From Marinifilum caeruleilacunae (lineage in GTDB: Bacteria; Bacteroidota; Bacteroidia; Bacteroidales; Marinifilaceae), in assembly GCF_013141825.1 (NCBI RefSeq), contig NZ_RZNH01000002.1:62001-126000 (forward strand): a stretch of DNA of 64,000 nt, in the 5' to 3' direction. The first letter of the stretch is position 1, and every line of letters starts with the position of its first letter. Positions 51,871 through 60,826 of the stretch are shown here, in pieces. Below the pieces are notes generated by a model, which saw only the letters and a program-made list of their open reading frames with translations, had not been told where the DNA came from and did no database searches. The translations under genes were made by a program, and so were the position numbers.

Positions 51871-53313
51871 TTATCTGTTCGGTCTGTTTCGAGAGTAGAT
51901 GGCTTTCATCACTTTGCCATACTCATATTCAGAGCTGATTTCCTGGGTTGCATCAATCAGGGCATCACGAATTTCATCATCTTCCACATCCATTTTTTGA
52001 CTTGCCATGGTCAGAAATCTTGCCAATTCGTAATTAGACGTGATGTTCTTCGATTTTTCGATCAGTTTCAAATGCTGCTTTTTGGTCAAATTACCTCTTA
52101 GCAAAAGTGTTTTGTAAAACTGGCTCAATTCATAACTCGATGAGATGTCGTCGGAAGCTTCTAGTAAGAAATCGAATCGCTCGCTACCCAAACCTTCGTA
52201 ATCCACAAGCTGACTTAAAATTCCTTTGTAAGTATAATCGGAACTTACATTATCCAGAAGTGCAGTAAATTCATTTAAGTTCGATTGGTCAATCATCTCT
52301 TCGCGAATCATGGAGTTAATGATTTGTCCCATTTCATAGTCGGATGATACAGACTCAGTTAACTCGATAATTTTATCTACATTGCCCGTCGACAAACCTT
52401 TTTCTTTAATCAATGATTTGATAATTTGCGATTTTTCGTAGCTCGATGACAACTCTTCGACCTCATCTAACAATGCATTTAATTGCTTTTCTGTTAGTTT
52501 ATCATCGGCCAAAGCCAGTTTCATGATATTCGATTTCTCGTAAGATGAACTCATGTCGCTCATGGCTTCGATAAAATGAGTGAAGTTTTCTTCGTTTAGC
52601 TCATTTAGTTTGTATACCGATTTTAAAATCTGCGACAACTCATAGCTCGAAGATATTTCTTCCAAACTGTTAAAAAACTCTGCTGATATCTCGGGATCTT
52701 TAATAAATACCGGATTGTATTTTTTGTAAATCTGCGACAGTTCGTAATCAGAATTGATTCGGTATGGAAACTCACGAATCAGGCTTCGTAGTTCATTCTT
52801 GCTTAGGGTATTGTTCTTCAACAAGTATTTTACCATGCGCGAGCGGTAGTAATCGCTTTCGGTTTCTTCCAGCTCTTTCAAAAAGCCAGTTACACCCGAT
52901 TTTTTATAGGTTTTGTTCACCCTGTTTTCAAGGTCCAAACCAGAATTTCTTACGATATCCGGAAGCATTTTCTTCATCCAGGCTCTTCCTTTGGGTTCGA
53001 AATCGACCTCTTTGCTTCCTTCAAAATAGCGGTAGTTAATTCTACCCTCATCAGACCTGATGTAGAGTTTGCGTCTCATACCAAAGCTAACCATGCTAAT
53101 TTTAATGTATGCATCGTCAGACATTGCAACAATATCGGTATAGTTATCGTTGAATTCAATATCTCCATTGGTCGAGATTTTAATGTTCTCAACTCGCCAA
53201 TTGTTGTTTTTGGTAATTACGATGTCCCAATCACCATTGCCAGCGGTACACGATAATGTCGACAACATTACGATCGCTACCAGGCTTAGTAAAAATTGTA
53301 GATGTTTTTTCAT
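51871..53313 (-). CDS. Secreted protein with ten 34-residue helical repeats
   Basis: This 480-residue protein has a signal peptide with S-T-L-S-C (a possible lipobox) and a beta-rich N-terminal domain (about 25-120). Ten copies of a helical repeat follow, each with S-S-x-Y-E-x-S-Q-I-x-K. In mature-frame numbering the repeat Tyr residues fall at about 155, 190, 224, 258, 292, 326, 360, 394, 428 and 463, a period of 34. Such a superhelix usually binds protein partners. It lies just upstream of the LytS/LytTR genes and may be linked to them in signalling. The exact family is not recognised. The start is the ATG giving M-K-K-H-L. Confidence 0.8.
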   Translation of the reverse strand: MKKHLQFLLSLVAIVMLSTLSCTAGNGDWDIVITKNNNWRVENIKISTNGDIEFNDNYTDIVAMSDDAYIKISMVSFGMRRKLYIRSDEGRINYRYFEGSKEVDFEPKGRAWMKKMLPDIVRNSGLDLENRVNKTYKKSGVTGFLKELEETESDYYRSRMVKYLLKNNTLSKNELRSLIREFPYRINSDYELSQIYKKYNPVFIKDPEISAEFFNSLEEISSSYELSQILKSVYKLNELNEENFTHFIEAMSDMSSSYEKSNIMKLALADDKLTEKQLNALLDEVEELSSSYEKSQIIKSLIKEKGLSTGNVDKIIELTESVSSDYEMGQIINSMIREEMIDQSNLNEFTALLDNVSSDYTYKGILSQLVDYEGLGSERFDFLLEASDDISSSYELSQFYKTLLLRGNLTKKQHLKLIEKSKNITSNYELARFLTMASQKMDVEDDEIRDALIDATQEISSEYEYGKVMKAIYSRNRPNR

Positions 53314-53449
53314 ATGCTTGTATATTATCCTCATGACTGAATTGTTATTATTCTACGATACAATATTCCGAATAAAGAGTACAAGAAAAAAACAAATTGA
53401 CATCAACTGTAGAATGGATGTAGTGAATTGTAATAAGAAAGTATCGAGC

Positions 53450-53478
53450 AAAAAAAAGCCATCTCAGAAGAGATGGCT
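53450..53478 (-). terminator. Terminator of fabG
   Basis: AGCCATCTC (53457-53465), loop AGAA, GAGATGGCT (53470-53478) form a perfect 9-bp stem. On the minus strand it is followed by seven or more T. Confidence 0.85.
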
Positions 53479-53500
53479 CATATCTTAAATGCAAGTGTTC

Positions 53501-54247
53501 TTACATGTTCATACCACCACAAACGTGAAGTGTTTGACCTGTTACGTACGATGACAAATCAGATCCCAAGTAAACACAAGTTTGAGCGATTTCTTCAGGA
53601 GTACCACCACGTTTCAATGGAATCTTTCCTGCCCACTCTTTCACTACATCTTCAGGTAATTTACCAGTCATTTCGGTAATAATAAAACCTGGAGCAATTG
53701 CATTAGAACGGATACCTCTTGATCCCAATTCTTTTGCAACCGACTTGGTGAAACCAATGATACCAGCTTTTGAAGCTGAATAGTTAGCCTGACCAGCGTT
53801 ACCACTAACACCAACAACTGAACTCATGTTGATGATAGAACCGCTACGTTGCTTTAACATGGTTCTTTGAGCTGCTTTGGTAAAGTTAAAAACAGATTTC
53901 AAGTTTACGTTGATTACTGCATCCCACTGCTCTTCAGTCATACGCATTAATAAAGTATCCTGAGTGATACCAGCATTGTTAACCAAGATATCAATTGCAC
54001 CAAATTCCTTAACAATTTCAGCAACTACTTTATCTGTATCTGCAAAGTTACTTGCGTCAGAGGCATATCCTTTTACTTTAACTCCGAATTCAGCAATTTC
54101 TTTTTCAGTTTCCATTGCTTGTTCGTTGTAGAACAAATCAGTAAAAGCAACATTACAACCTTGTTTTGCAAATTCAATTGCAACCGCTTTACCAATACCG
54201 CGAGAAGCACCGGTAACAATCGCTGTTTTTCCTTCTAATAACTTCAT
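53501..54247 (-). CDS. fabG: 3-oxoacyl-[acyl-carrier-protein] reductase
   Basis: This 248-residue classical SDR of the fatty-acid cycle has T-G-A-S-R-G-I-G-K-A, N-N-A-G, a catalytic Ser in I-N-M-S-S-V and Y-S-A-S-K. A-P-G-F-I-I-T-E-M-T and a C terminus Y-V-T-G-Q-T-L-H-V-C-G-G-M are characteristic of FabG. It uses NADPH to reduce beta-ketoacyl-ACP. The start giving M-K-L-L-E-G-K-T-A gives the family length; a longer frame adds 21 unrelated residues. No other fab gene is nearby. Confidence 0.93.
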   Translation of the reverse strand: MKLLEGKTAIVTGASRGIGKAVAIEFAKQGCNVAFTDLFYNEQAMETEKEIAEFGVKVKGYASDASNFADTDKVVAEIVKEFGAIDILVNNAGITQDTLLMRMTEEQWDAVINVNLKSVFNFTKAAQRTMLKQRSGSIINMSSVVGVSGNAGQANYSASKAGIIGFTKSVAKELGSRGIRSNAIAPGFIITEMTGKLPEDVVKEWAGKIPLKRGGTPEEIAQTCVYLGSDLSSYVTGQTLHVCGGMNM

Positions 54248-54467
54248 GTGAAATTCTATTTTTATTAAAAATATATTCTTAATTGAGGATGATTTTCGTG
54301 TTGGCAACAAAGCACAATCACCAAAATCGCTAACAAATATAAAATATTTTCGACGATATCTGCTTTTGTTTATGTCTCATAAAAAATCCAAGCCTTCGCA
54401 TCATCTTAAACAAAGCAAAATAAGTTCGAACTAGAAGCCAGAAATACAACAGCTTACAAGAGCACTA

Positions 54468-55205
54468 TTACGAAATCAATTCATCAATCTCCATTAAAAT
54501 TTCACTGGCTTTTCCTTGAAGAAAAAAATCAGTAATTGATTCGGTGTAGTTCGATTCTTCGGTATTGATTTCGATAACCACTGCCCCATTTCGTTTCGCT
54601 TCTGTAGGAATCGTGGCTGCGGGCATTACCTCTCCGGTGGTTCCAATTACCAATACAACATCGGCATTTCTGGCGGCCTGTAAAGATTTTCGATAGGCAG
54701 TTTCAGGAATTCCCTCTCCAAAAAAAACAAAATCGGGCTTCAAAATTTTCTTATCGTTCACACATTTTGGAGGTAATTCATCCAGGTTTACTTCGGAAGG
54801 CACATAGTTTTTGCCACACTGCAAACACACCAGCTTTTGCGAATTTCCATGAAATTCATAAACCGTTTTCGAACCAGCTTCCTGGTGCAGGTTATCGATA
54901 TTCTGAGTAACCACAGCCTTTAGCAGACCTTTTTCCTCGAAGTTTGCCAGCACTTTATGAGCGCCATTGTATTTTGCTTCGCCAAAAAAGTCGTAGAATA
55001 TCGATTTAATGGCTAGCCACGAATCTTTTGGGTTGAGATGAAAATAATCAAGATCCAGGCATTTCGGATCACATCGGCTCCACAATCCATCTGGTCCACG
55101 AAATGGTGGAATTCCACTTTCAACCGAAATACCCGCCCCGGTAAAAGCAATCATCGATTTTGAATTGGAAATGATCTCAGCAACTTTTTGTAAATCTTCT
55201 TTCAT
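54468..55205 (-). CDS. SIR2-family NAD-dependent deacylase
   Basis: This 245-residue sirtuin has G-A-G-I-S-V-E-S-G-I-P-P-F-R-G, T-Q-N-I-D-N-L-H-Q-E-A-G and the catalytic His in F-H-G-N-S. It removes acyl groups from lysine using NAD+. The structural zinc site has C-L-Q-C and a third Cys in P-P-K-C, but the fourth Cys of the usual C-P-x-C is replaced (K-C-V-N-D). The start is the ATG giving M-K-E-D-L; a TTG four codons earlier is less likely. It is a single gene. Confidence 0.9.
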   Translation of the reverse strand: MKEDLQKVAEIISNSKSMIAFTGAGISVESGIPPFRGPDGLWSRCDPKCLDLDYFHLNPKDSWLAIKSIFYDFFGEAKYNGAHKVLANFEEKGLLKAVVTQNIDNLHQEAGSKTVYEFHGNSQKLVCLQCGKNYVPSEVNLDELPPKCVNDKKILKPDFVFFGEGIPETAYRKSLQAARNADVVLVIGTTGEVMPAATIPTEAKRNGAVVIEINTEESNYTESITDFFLQGKASEILMEIDELIS

Positions 55206-55335
55206 GCTTGATATCAATATTTATCGGTAATAATACTTGTAAATACGAACTGAAATTCACGAAAAATTTCAGTTTTAGAAATATTTTATCAAGTTTTTAT
55301 CCTTGATTTTCTGACACTTACAACAAGTAACGATT

Positions 55336-55383
55336 TTTTAACATTGCTGTAATATTCCTGTAACATTAGTATTCTAACATTGC
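55336..55383 (+). promoter_or_regulatory. Pho-box-like 11-bp direct repeats upstream of pstS
   Basis: TTTTAACATTG (55336-55346), CTGTAATATTC (55347-55357) and CTGTAACATTA (55358-55368) are adjacent 11-bp units, with a further TAACATT at 55375-55381. Tandem 11-bp CTGTmA repeats are the signature of PhoB-type sites. The cognate regulator is encoded downstream at 60119. Confidence 0.65.
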
Positions 55384-55419
55384 AGTGTGAAAAGATACAA
55401 GTTACATCAATTTCACACT
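55384..55419. promoter_or_regulatory. 9-bp inverted repeat in the pstS leader region
   Basis: AGTGTGAAA (55384-55392) and TTTCACACT (55411-55419) match perfectly with an 18-nt spacer. It follows the Pho-box-like repeats and ends 79 bases before the pstS start. It may be an operator or an RNA hairpin near the 5' end of the mRNA. Confidence 0.4.
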
Positions 55420-55498
55420 ATGTAATGTATCGACTTAAAGATTTTTAAAAATAAAAATTCTAAAAACAATCGTTTTTTAAACTAAAATTTAAACCAGA

Positions 55499-56572
55499 AT
55501 GAAAAAATTTCAATTGCTTTTTGCTGCTATTATCGCACTTGCTTTAATGGCAAGTTGTGGAAACGCAGGTAAAGACAAAGCTGCCAACAACAAAAAAGCT
55601 AAAACAATTACAGGTGCAGGTGCTACTTTCCCATACCCTTTTTACAACAAAATTTTCAAGTCTTACACGAAAGAACAAGGCATTCTTGTTACTTACGGTG
55701 CTATCGGTTCAGGTGGTGGTGTAAGAAGTATCACTGATAAAATTGTAGATTTCGGTGCTAGTGATGCATTTCTTAACGACAAGAAATTGGCTAGCATGCC
55801 AGCTGAAGTTCTTCACGTTCCTACTTGTTTGGGTGCTGTAGTTGCTGCTTATAACCTACCAGGAAAGCCAGAATTGAAGTTTACTCCTGAATTAATGGAA
55901 GGTGTTTTCATGGGTAAGATTACCAATTGGAACGATGCTAAAATTGCAGAAGTTAACCCTGGTGTAACATTACCAGATATGGAAATTACTGTTGTTTACC
56001 GTTCAGATGGATCTGGTACAACTTTCATTTTCAGCGACTATATGAGCAAAATCAGTAAAGAGTGGGAAGAAAAAGTTGGAAAAGGTAAAGCTCTAAAATG
56101 GCCTGTTGGTATTGGTGCTAAAGGGAATCCAGGTGTTGCCGGTACAATTAGTCAAACCGAAGGTGCTATTGGTTACATTGGTTCTGAATATGCATTCTCT
56201 ATGGGAATCCAAATGGCTCAAATCAAAAACCAGGCTGGTAACTACATTCTTCCATCAACCGAAAGTATTAGTGCTGCTGCTAAAGGTGAAATGCCAGCTG
56301 ATACTCGCGTAAGCCTAACAAACACCGATGCTGCTGATGGTTATCCTCTATCAAGCTTTACTTGGTTGGTGATTTACAAAGAGCAAAACTATAACGACAG
56401 AAGTTTAGATCAGGCAACTCAAACCATTAAACTAATTGACTGGGTGGTTAGTGCTGATGCTCAAAAAGAGACAACTAAAGTTCACTATGCTCCACTTCCG
56501 GATGCTGCAGTTGAAAAAGCAAAAGCTGTTCTTGGTAAGGTTACTTACAACGGAAAAGCAATAAAGTTATAA
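55499..56572 (+). CDS. pstS: Phosphate ABC transporter substrate-binding lipoprotein
   Basis: This 357-residue protein has a lipobox L-M-A-S-C20 and the PstS fold. Phosphate-site motifs are G-A-G-A-T-F-P-Y-P-F, G-S-G-G-G-V-R-S, D-F-G-A-S-D-A and R-S-D-G-S-G-T-T. It captures orthophosphate outside the inner membrane and passes it to PstCA. It heads the operon under the Pho-box-like repeats. A 16-bp hairpin separates it from pstC, which probably sets its mRNA higher than that of the permease genes. Confidence 0.97.
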   Translation: MKKFQLLFAAIIALALMASCGNAGKDKAANNKKAKTITGAGATFPYPFYNKIFKSYTKEQGILVTYGAIGSGGGVRSITDKIVDFGASDAFLNDKKLASMPAEVLHVPTCLGAVVAAYNLPGKPELKFTPELMEGVFMGKITNWNDAKIAEVNPGVTLPDMEITVVYRSDGSGTTFIFSDYMSKISKEWEEKVGKGKALKWPVGIGAKGNPGVAGTISQTEGAIGYIGSEYAFSMGIQMAQIKNQAGNYILPSTESISAAAKGEMPADTRVSLTNTDAADGYPLSSFTWLVIYKEQNYNDRSLDQATQTIKLIDWVVSADAQKETTKVHYAPLPDAAVEKAKAVLGKVTYNGKAIKL

Positions 56573-56591
56573 TCTAACTTATAAAATATAG

Positions 56592-56663
56592 ATAACGAGC
56601 TTGTTTCCTGACTCACATTTATCAGAACAAGTTCTCCAAAACTAATTGAAACAAGCTCGTTAT
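56592..56663 (+). promoter_or_regulatory. 16-bp perfect hairpin between pstS and pstC
   Basis: ATAACGAGCTTGTTTC (56592-56607) and GAAACAAGCTCGTTAT (56648-56663) pair perfectly around a 40-nt loop. The loop contains AGAAC-AA-GTTCT. No full T-run follows. It is well placed as a partial terminator, processing site or 3' stabiliser of the pstS segment. Confidence 0.6.
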
Positions 56664-56691
56664 TTCCTTTACACAGAATCGTTCAAATCTT

Positions 56692-57546
56692 ATGAACAGC
56701 GAAAAAATTTTCAGATACTTATTGGTTGGCAGTGGAGTTCTTATGGTGCTTATTGCTGTAGGAATTGTTGCCACACTTTTTGTCGGATCCATCCCCTCTT
56801 TTAAAGAATTTGGGTTTGGATTTTTATATTCTGCTGATTGGGATCCTTCTGAAGGACGCGAGAATTATGGTGCATTGCCATTTATTATCGGTACACTTCT
56901 AACTTCCATTTTGGCATTGATTATTACATTTCCATTCGCCTTTTCAATTTCATTGTTTTTGGGTGAATATTTTAAAGATGGAGTATTGCCATCCTTCCTT
57001 AGATCGGTGGTAGATCTATTGGCCGGAATTCCATCTGTAGTATATGGTTTATGGGGCTTTTATACTTTGAAACCATTGGTTGCCGAGTTGGGGCTAAATG
57101 CCCAGGGTTTTGGAATCTTCACTTCATCGGTAATCCTGGCAATCATGATTATTCCTTATGCTTCTTCTCTTGGTGCGGAGGTAATCTCTATGGTACCAGG
57201 CAGTTTAAAAGAAGCTGCTTATTCGCTAGGAGCCACTCGTTACGAGGTGGTTAGAAACGTTATTGTTCCCAACGCAGGTTCGGGAATTTTTGCAGGTTAC
57301 ATTCTTGCTTTAGGTAGAGCAATTGGCGAAACCATGGCTGTAACCATGCTGATTGGTAACTCCAACGAAATCCCTACAGGCATTTTCGATTTGGGGAATA
57401 CCATGGCCAGTTTAATTGCGAACCAGTTTGGTGAGGCTGAAGGACTAAAATTAACCGCACTGATTGAAATCGGTTTAATCCTATTTGTCATCACAGGGAT
57501 CGTAAATTACCTTGGTAAGTTAATTATGAAGAAACTGTCGGCTTAG
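56692..57546 (+). CDS. pstC: Phosphate ABC transporter permease PstC
   Basis: This 284-residue inner-membrane permease has six predicted helices. The N-terminal helix and D-W-D-P-S-E-G-R-E-N-Y-G-A-L-P-F segment are typical of PstC. The EAA loop reads E-A-A-Y-S-L-G-A-T-R-Y-E-V. It pairs with PstA to form the phosphate channel, energised by PstB. pstA starts 19 bases after its stop. Confidence 0.96.
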   Translation: MNSEKIFRYLLVGSGVLMVLIAVGIVATLFVGSIPSFKEFGFGFLYSADWDPSEGRENYGALPFIIGTLLTSILALIITFPFAFSISLFLGEYFKDGVLPSFLRSVVDLLAGIPSVVYGLWGFYTLKPLVAELGLNAQGFGIFTSSVILAIMIIPYASSLGAEVISMVPGSLKEAAYSLGATRYEVVRNVIVPNAGSGIFAGYILALGRAIGETMAVTMLIGNSNEIPTGIFDLGNTMASLIANQFGEAEGLKLTALIEIGLILFVITGIVNYLGKLIMKKLSA

Positions 57547-57565
57547 CCGCAATTATATATTTGAA

Positions 57566-58459
57566 ATGAATATTTCTACAGAAATCTCAGACAGGAAACT
57601 GAAACAACGCTTGTTAAAGGACAAGATCTTTACCAATGTAATGATTTTCCTTGCCTTTCTTTCAGGTGTTCCTTTGTTCCTGATTTTATATCAATTGGCA
57701 GTAAAAGGATACCGCCAGTTTAATATCAGCTTTTTCTTCGAAGAAGCTCCTGACACCATGCAGGCAATGATTGCAAATGCCAACAACGAAATTATTCCGG
57801 GTGGTATTGCAAATGGGATTATTGGTACTTTAATTATTGTAGGTTTGGCCTCGCTTATTGCCATTCCGATTGGGATAATTTGTGGTACTTATCTTGCCGA
57901 AAATGCGGAAGGTAAATTTGCCGGCCTGGTACGATTTATTGTCGACATGCTACAAGGTGTTCCATCTATCGTATTGGGTGTGATCGGTTACATCTGGATT
58001 GTAAAACCGGTAACCAATGGTTTCTCTGCTTTGGCGGGTAGTGTTGCACTTTCAATTATGATGTTGCCTTCCATTGTCCGTTCCACCGAAGAAACCCTAA
58101 AAATGATACCTGGAACATTAAAAGAAGCAGCATTATCGCTAGGTGTACCTTACCACAAGGTGATCTTAAAAGTGATATTACCAACAGGAATTTCAGGAAT
58201 ACTAACAGGGGTTATTTTAGGGATATCGAGAATTGCCGGAGAAACAGCGCCTCTAATGCTTACTGCGCTAGGTAGTACGGTTGTAAATACTGATATCACG
58301 AAACCTACCAGTGCCGTACCTCTTTTGGTTTGGGAGTTTTACAACGATCCTAACCTGGTAAATATGATATGGAGTGCTTCCTTATTCCTCTTACTATTAA
58401 TCCTGGTACTGAATTTATCAGCTAAAGCCATCGCGAAAAAATGGAAAGTACAATACTAA
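57566..58459 (+). CDS. pstA: Phosphate ABC transporter permease PstA
   Basis: This 297-residue inner-membrane permease has six predicted helices and the EAA loop E-A-A-L-S-L-G-V-P-Y-H-K-V. G-I-A-N-G-I-I-G-T-L and V-D-M-L-Q-G-V-P-S-I-V match PstA. It forms the channel with PstC. Its end overlaps the pstB start by 19 bases, so the two are translationally coupled. Confidence 0.96.
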   Translation: MNISTEISDRKLKQRLLKDKIFTNVMIFLAFLSGVPLFLILYQLAVKGYRQFNISFFFEEAPDTMQAMIANANNEIIPGGIANGIIGTLIIVGLASLIAIPIGIICGTYLAENAEGKFAGLVRFIVDMLQGVPSIVLGVIGYIWIVKPVTNGFSALAGSVALSIMMLPSIVRSTEETLKMIPGTLKEAALSLGVPYHKVILKVILPTGISGILTGVILGISRIAGETAPLMLTALGSTVVNTDITKPTSAVPLLVWEFYNDPNLVNMIWSASLFLLLLILVLNLSAKAIAKKWKVQY

Positions 58460-59292
58460 AACAAGAGCAAATGCTTAAAGAGCAAGAAAAATATAAAGAG
58501 AACAGCGTGATACAGAATCCTATTGAAAAAGTCGATTCACCAGTATTAAAAATTGATGATTTGTCAGTTTCATATGGTGGAGATAAGTATGCGATACAGA
58601 ATGTCTCGGCAGGGATTGCCAAGAATAAAATTACAGCAATTATGGGTCCTTCGGGATGTGGTAAAAGTACGCTTTTGAGAGCCATCAACCGCATGCACGA
58701 ATTGTATCCAAATACGCACAATAAAGGTGGTGTTTATTTAGGCGATGAAAATATCTACGAACTAAATCCAATTCAATTGAGAAGAAAGATTGGTATGGTA
58801 TTTCAGCGTCCGAACCCATTTCCAACCATGAGCATTTACGACAATGTAATTGCCGGATTTAACCTGAACGGGATTCGTTTAAAAAGGTCTGAAAAAGATG
58901 AAATAGTGGAGAAATCGCTTCGCGAAGTTGCACTTTGGGATGAAGTAAAAGATTCGCTGCACAACAGGGGAACTTTCCTTTCGGGTGGACAGCAGCAGCG
59001 TTTATGCATTGCCCGTGCATTGGCATATACGCCTGATATTATCTTGCTCGACGAGCCAACTTCCGCACTGGATCCAATTGCCACTTCGAAAATTGAAGAT
59101 TTGCTGGTGAAACTGAAAAAAGACTTTACCATTGTACTGGTAACACACAATATGTCGCAGGCTGCACGTATTTCCGATTATTCAATGTTTATGTACCTGG
59201 GAGAATTGGTAGAATATGGCAAGACCAAACAAATGTTTACCACACCAAGAGACAAACGTACAGAGGAATATCTAACCGGTAAATTTGGTTGA
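58441..59292 (+). CDS. pstB: Phosphate ABC transporter ATP-binding protein PstB
   Basis: This 283-residue ABC ATPase has Walker A G-P-S-G-C-G-K-S-T, the Q-loop in V-F-Q-R-P-N-P-F-P and the signature L-S-G-G-Q-Q-Q-R. Walker B is I-I-L-L-D-E-P and the H-loop V-T-H-N. It drives phosphate import through PstCA. The N terminus has a charged extension of about 35 residues compared with many PstB proteins; an ATG at 58471 is an alternative start. Confidence 0.97.
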   Translation: MESTILKQEQMLKEQEKYKENSVIQNPIEKVDSPVLKIDDLSVSYGGDKYAIQNVSAGIAKNKITAIMGPSGCGKSTLLRAINRMHELYPNTHNKGGVYLGDENIYELNPIQLRRKIGMVFQRPNPFPTMSIYDNVIAGFNLNGIRLKRSEKDEIVEKSLREVALWDEVKDSLHNRGTFLSGGQQQRLCIARALAYTPDIILLDEPTSALDPIATSKIEDLLVKLKKDFTIVLVTHNMSQAARISDYSMFMYLGELVEYGKTKQMFTTPRDKRTEEYLTGKFG

Positions 59293-59341
59293 TTTCAATT
59301 GCTTAATAAACTACGTTTCAAACACTTTAACAAAACACAGA

Positions 59342-60034
59342 ATGTCAATTAAAAAAGATAAAAAATTCGATAAACTGCATACCGATTTCAGTAAAATGAA
59401 ACTGATTCTTCAGGAGCAATTTGAAATTATGGATGAAGTAGTTTCTTACGGTCTGGATATCATCGATGCCAAAAGAGTTGAAAGGTTCAAGTCTAACGAG
59501 GACAAACTGGACAAGCTTGAAATTAAAATGAGCGACAATATTATTCTTACAATGGGTTTGCAGCAGCCTATGGCAAGTGAATTGCGTCTGCTGGTTTCCT
59601 ATTTCAGAATGATTGGCTTTATTGAGCGAATTGGTGATCAGCTTAACAATGTATTGCGATACATCGAAAACATGGAGCCACCTTTTATTCCTGAGAAACA
59701 TCGTGAGTCACTTCTAAACATGTTGTCGATCAGTGAAAAAATGGTACGCAAATCATTAATCTCATTCGAAGACAGTGATGTGGAATATGCCATTTGGACC
59801 ATTAAAAATGATGAGTTTGTAGATGAGATGAGAACTGATTTAATGAAACGAATGGTGAAAAAAGAAACGCCGGAAGGTGTTGATAAGAATGACATTTACA
59901 ATTTACTAAACTTTGGAAACATTTTAAGCAGTATTGAGAGAGTTGCCGATAACGCAACAAATATTGCCGAAGCTTCCATCTATTTCCAACAGGGAATCGA
60001 CTTGCGTCACAAAGACATATCTGAAGAAGAATAA
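59342..60034 (+). CDS. phoU: Phosphate signalling protein PhoU
   Basis: This 230-residue all-helical protein has two PhoU repeats. Each carries the metal-binding style motif (E-R-I-G-D-Q-L-N and E-R-V-A-D-N-A-T-N-I). PhoU links PstB activity to the PhoR kinase so that Pho genes are off when phosphate is ample. The start is the ATG giving M-S-I-K-K-D; a longer frame from 59285 overlaps pstB and adds 19 non-family residues. Confidence 0.94.
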   Translation: MSIKKDKKFDKLHTDFSKMKLILQEQFEIMDEVVSYGLDIIDAKRVERFKSNEDKLDKLEIKMSDNIILTMGLQQPMASELRLLVSYFRMIGFIERIGDQLNNVLRYIENMEPPFIPEKHRESLLNMLSISEKMVRKSLISFEDSDVEYAIWTIKNDEFVDEMRTDLMKRMVKKETPEGVDKNDIYNLLNFGNILSSIERVADNATNIAEASIYFQQGIDLRHKDISEEE

Positions 60035-60118
60035 AAAGAACTTACTATTATCATTGAATTTTCCTAAAACCTCGATTTATAATTAAACCTTAAAAAAACC
60101 CGGAAAGATTTCCAAAAA

Positions 60119-60808
60119 ATGAAGGATTTAAAGATATTAGTAGTCGATGATGAAGAGGATTTGTGTGAAATTCTGCAATACAATCTCGAACAAGAAGGTT
60201 TTCAGGTAGATACAGCTTTTTCATCGGAACAGGCTTTAAAACTGGACTTGAGTAAATACGATTTCTTCCTGTTAGATATCATGATGGGAGAAATTTCAGG
60301 TCTGGAATTGGCCAAAATAATTCGTCGCAACCCCGATTTAGAGGATAAACCCATTTTGTTTATCACTGCTAAAGGAAGTGAAACCGACAAACTACAAGGG
60401 TTTGAGGCAGGAGCAGATGATTATGTTGCAAAACCTTTTTCGGTAAAGGAAGTTATTGCCAGAATTCATGTAATTTGCAAACGTGTTTTCTCTGAGTCGA
60501 AAAGCGAAGCAAGTTTCGAATTCGAAGATTTAAAACTGATCCCTGAATCGAAGCAAGTTACCATCAACAATATTGATGTTGGCTTAACCAAAACAGAATT
60601 TGAAATTCTTCAACTGCTCTTAAACCATGCAGGAAGAATTTACTCTCGTGATGAAATCATGAACAAAATCTGGGATGGCGACACCTATGTTGGCGATAGA
60701 ACTGTAGATGTTAATGTTCGACGAATTAGAAAGAAAATTGGAGAATATCACAATTTGATTAAAACCAAATCGGGTTACGGATATTATTTCGAACCCATCC
60801 AAAAATAG
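60119..60808 (+). CDS. phoB: PhoB-like response regulator
   Basis: This 229-residue OmpR/PhoB-type regulator has receiver residues D10-D11, phospho-acceptor D53, T in F-I-T-A-K and K in A-K-P-F-S. A winged-helix effector (about 130-228) follows, ending T-K-S-G-Y-G-Y. It lies 84 bases after phoU and 18 bases before the kinase gene. The 11-bp-phased repeats before pstS are its probable target. Confidence 0.93.
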   Translation: MKDLKILVVDDEEDLCEILQYNLEQEGFQVDTAFSSEQALKLDLSKYDFFLLDIMMGEISGLELAKIIRRNPDLEDKPILFITAKGSETDKLQGFEAGADDYVAKPFSVKEVIARIHVICKRVFSESKSEASFEFEDLKLIPESKQVTINNIDVGLTKTEFEILQLLLNHAGRIYSRDEIMNKIWDGDTYVGDRTVDVNVRRIRKKIGEYHNLIKTKSGYGYYFEPIQK

Positions 60809-60826
60809 TATAATTCGTTTTATTAA

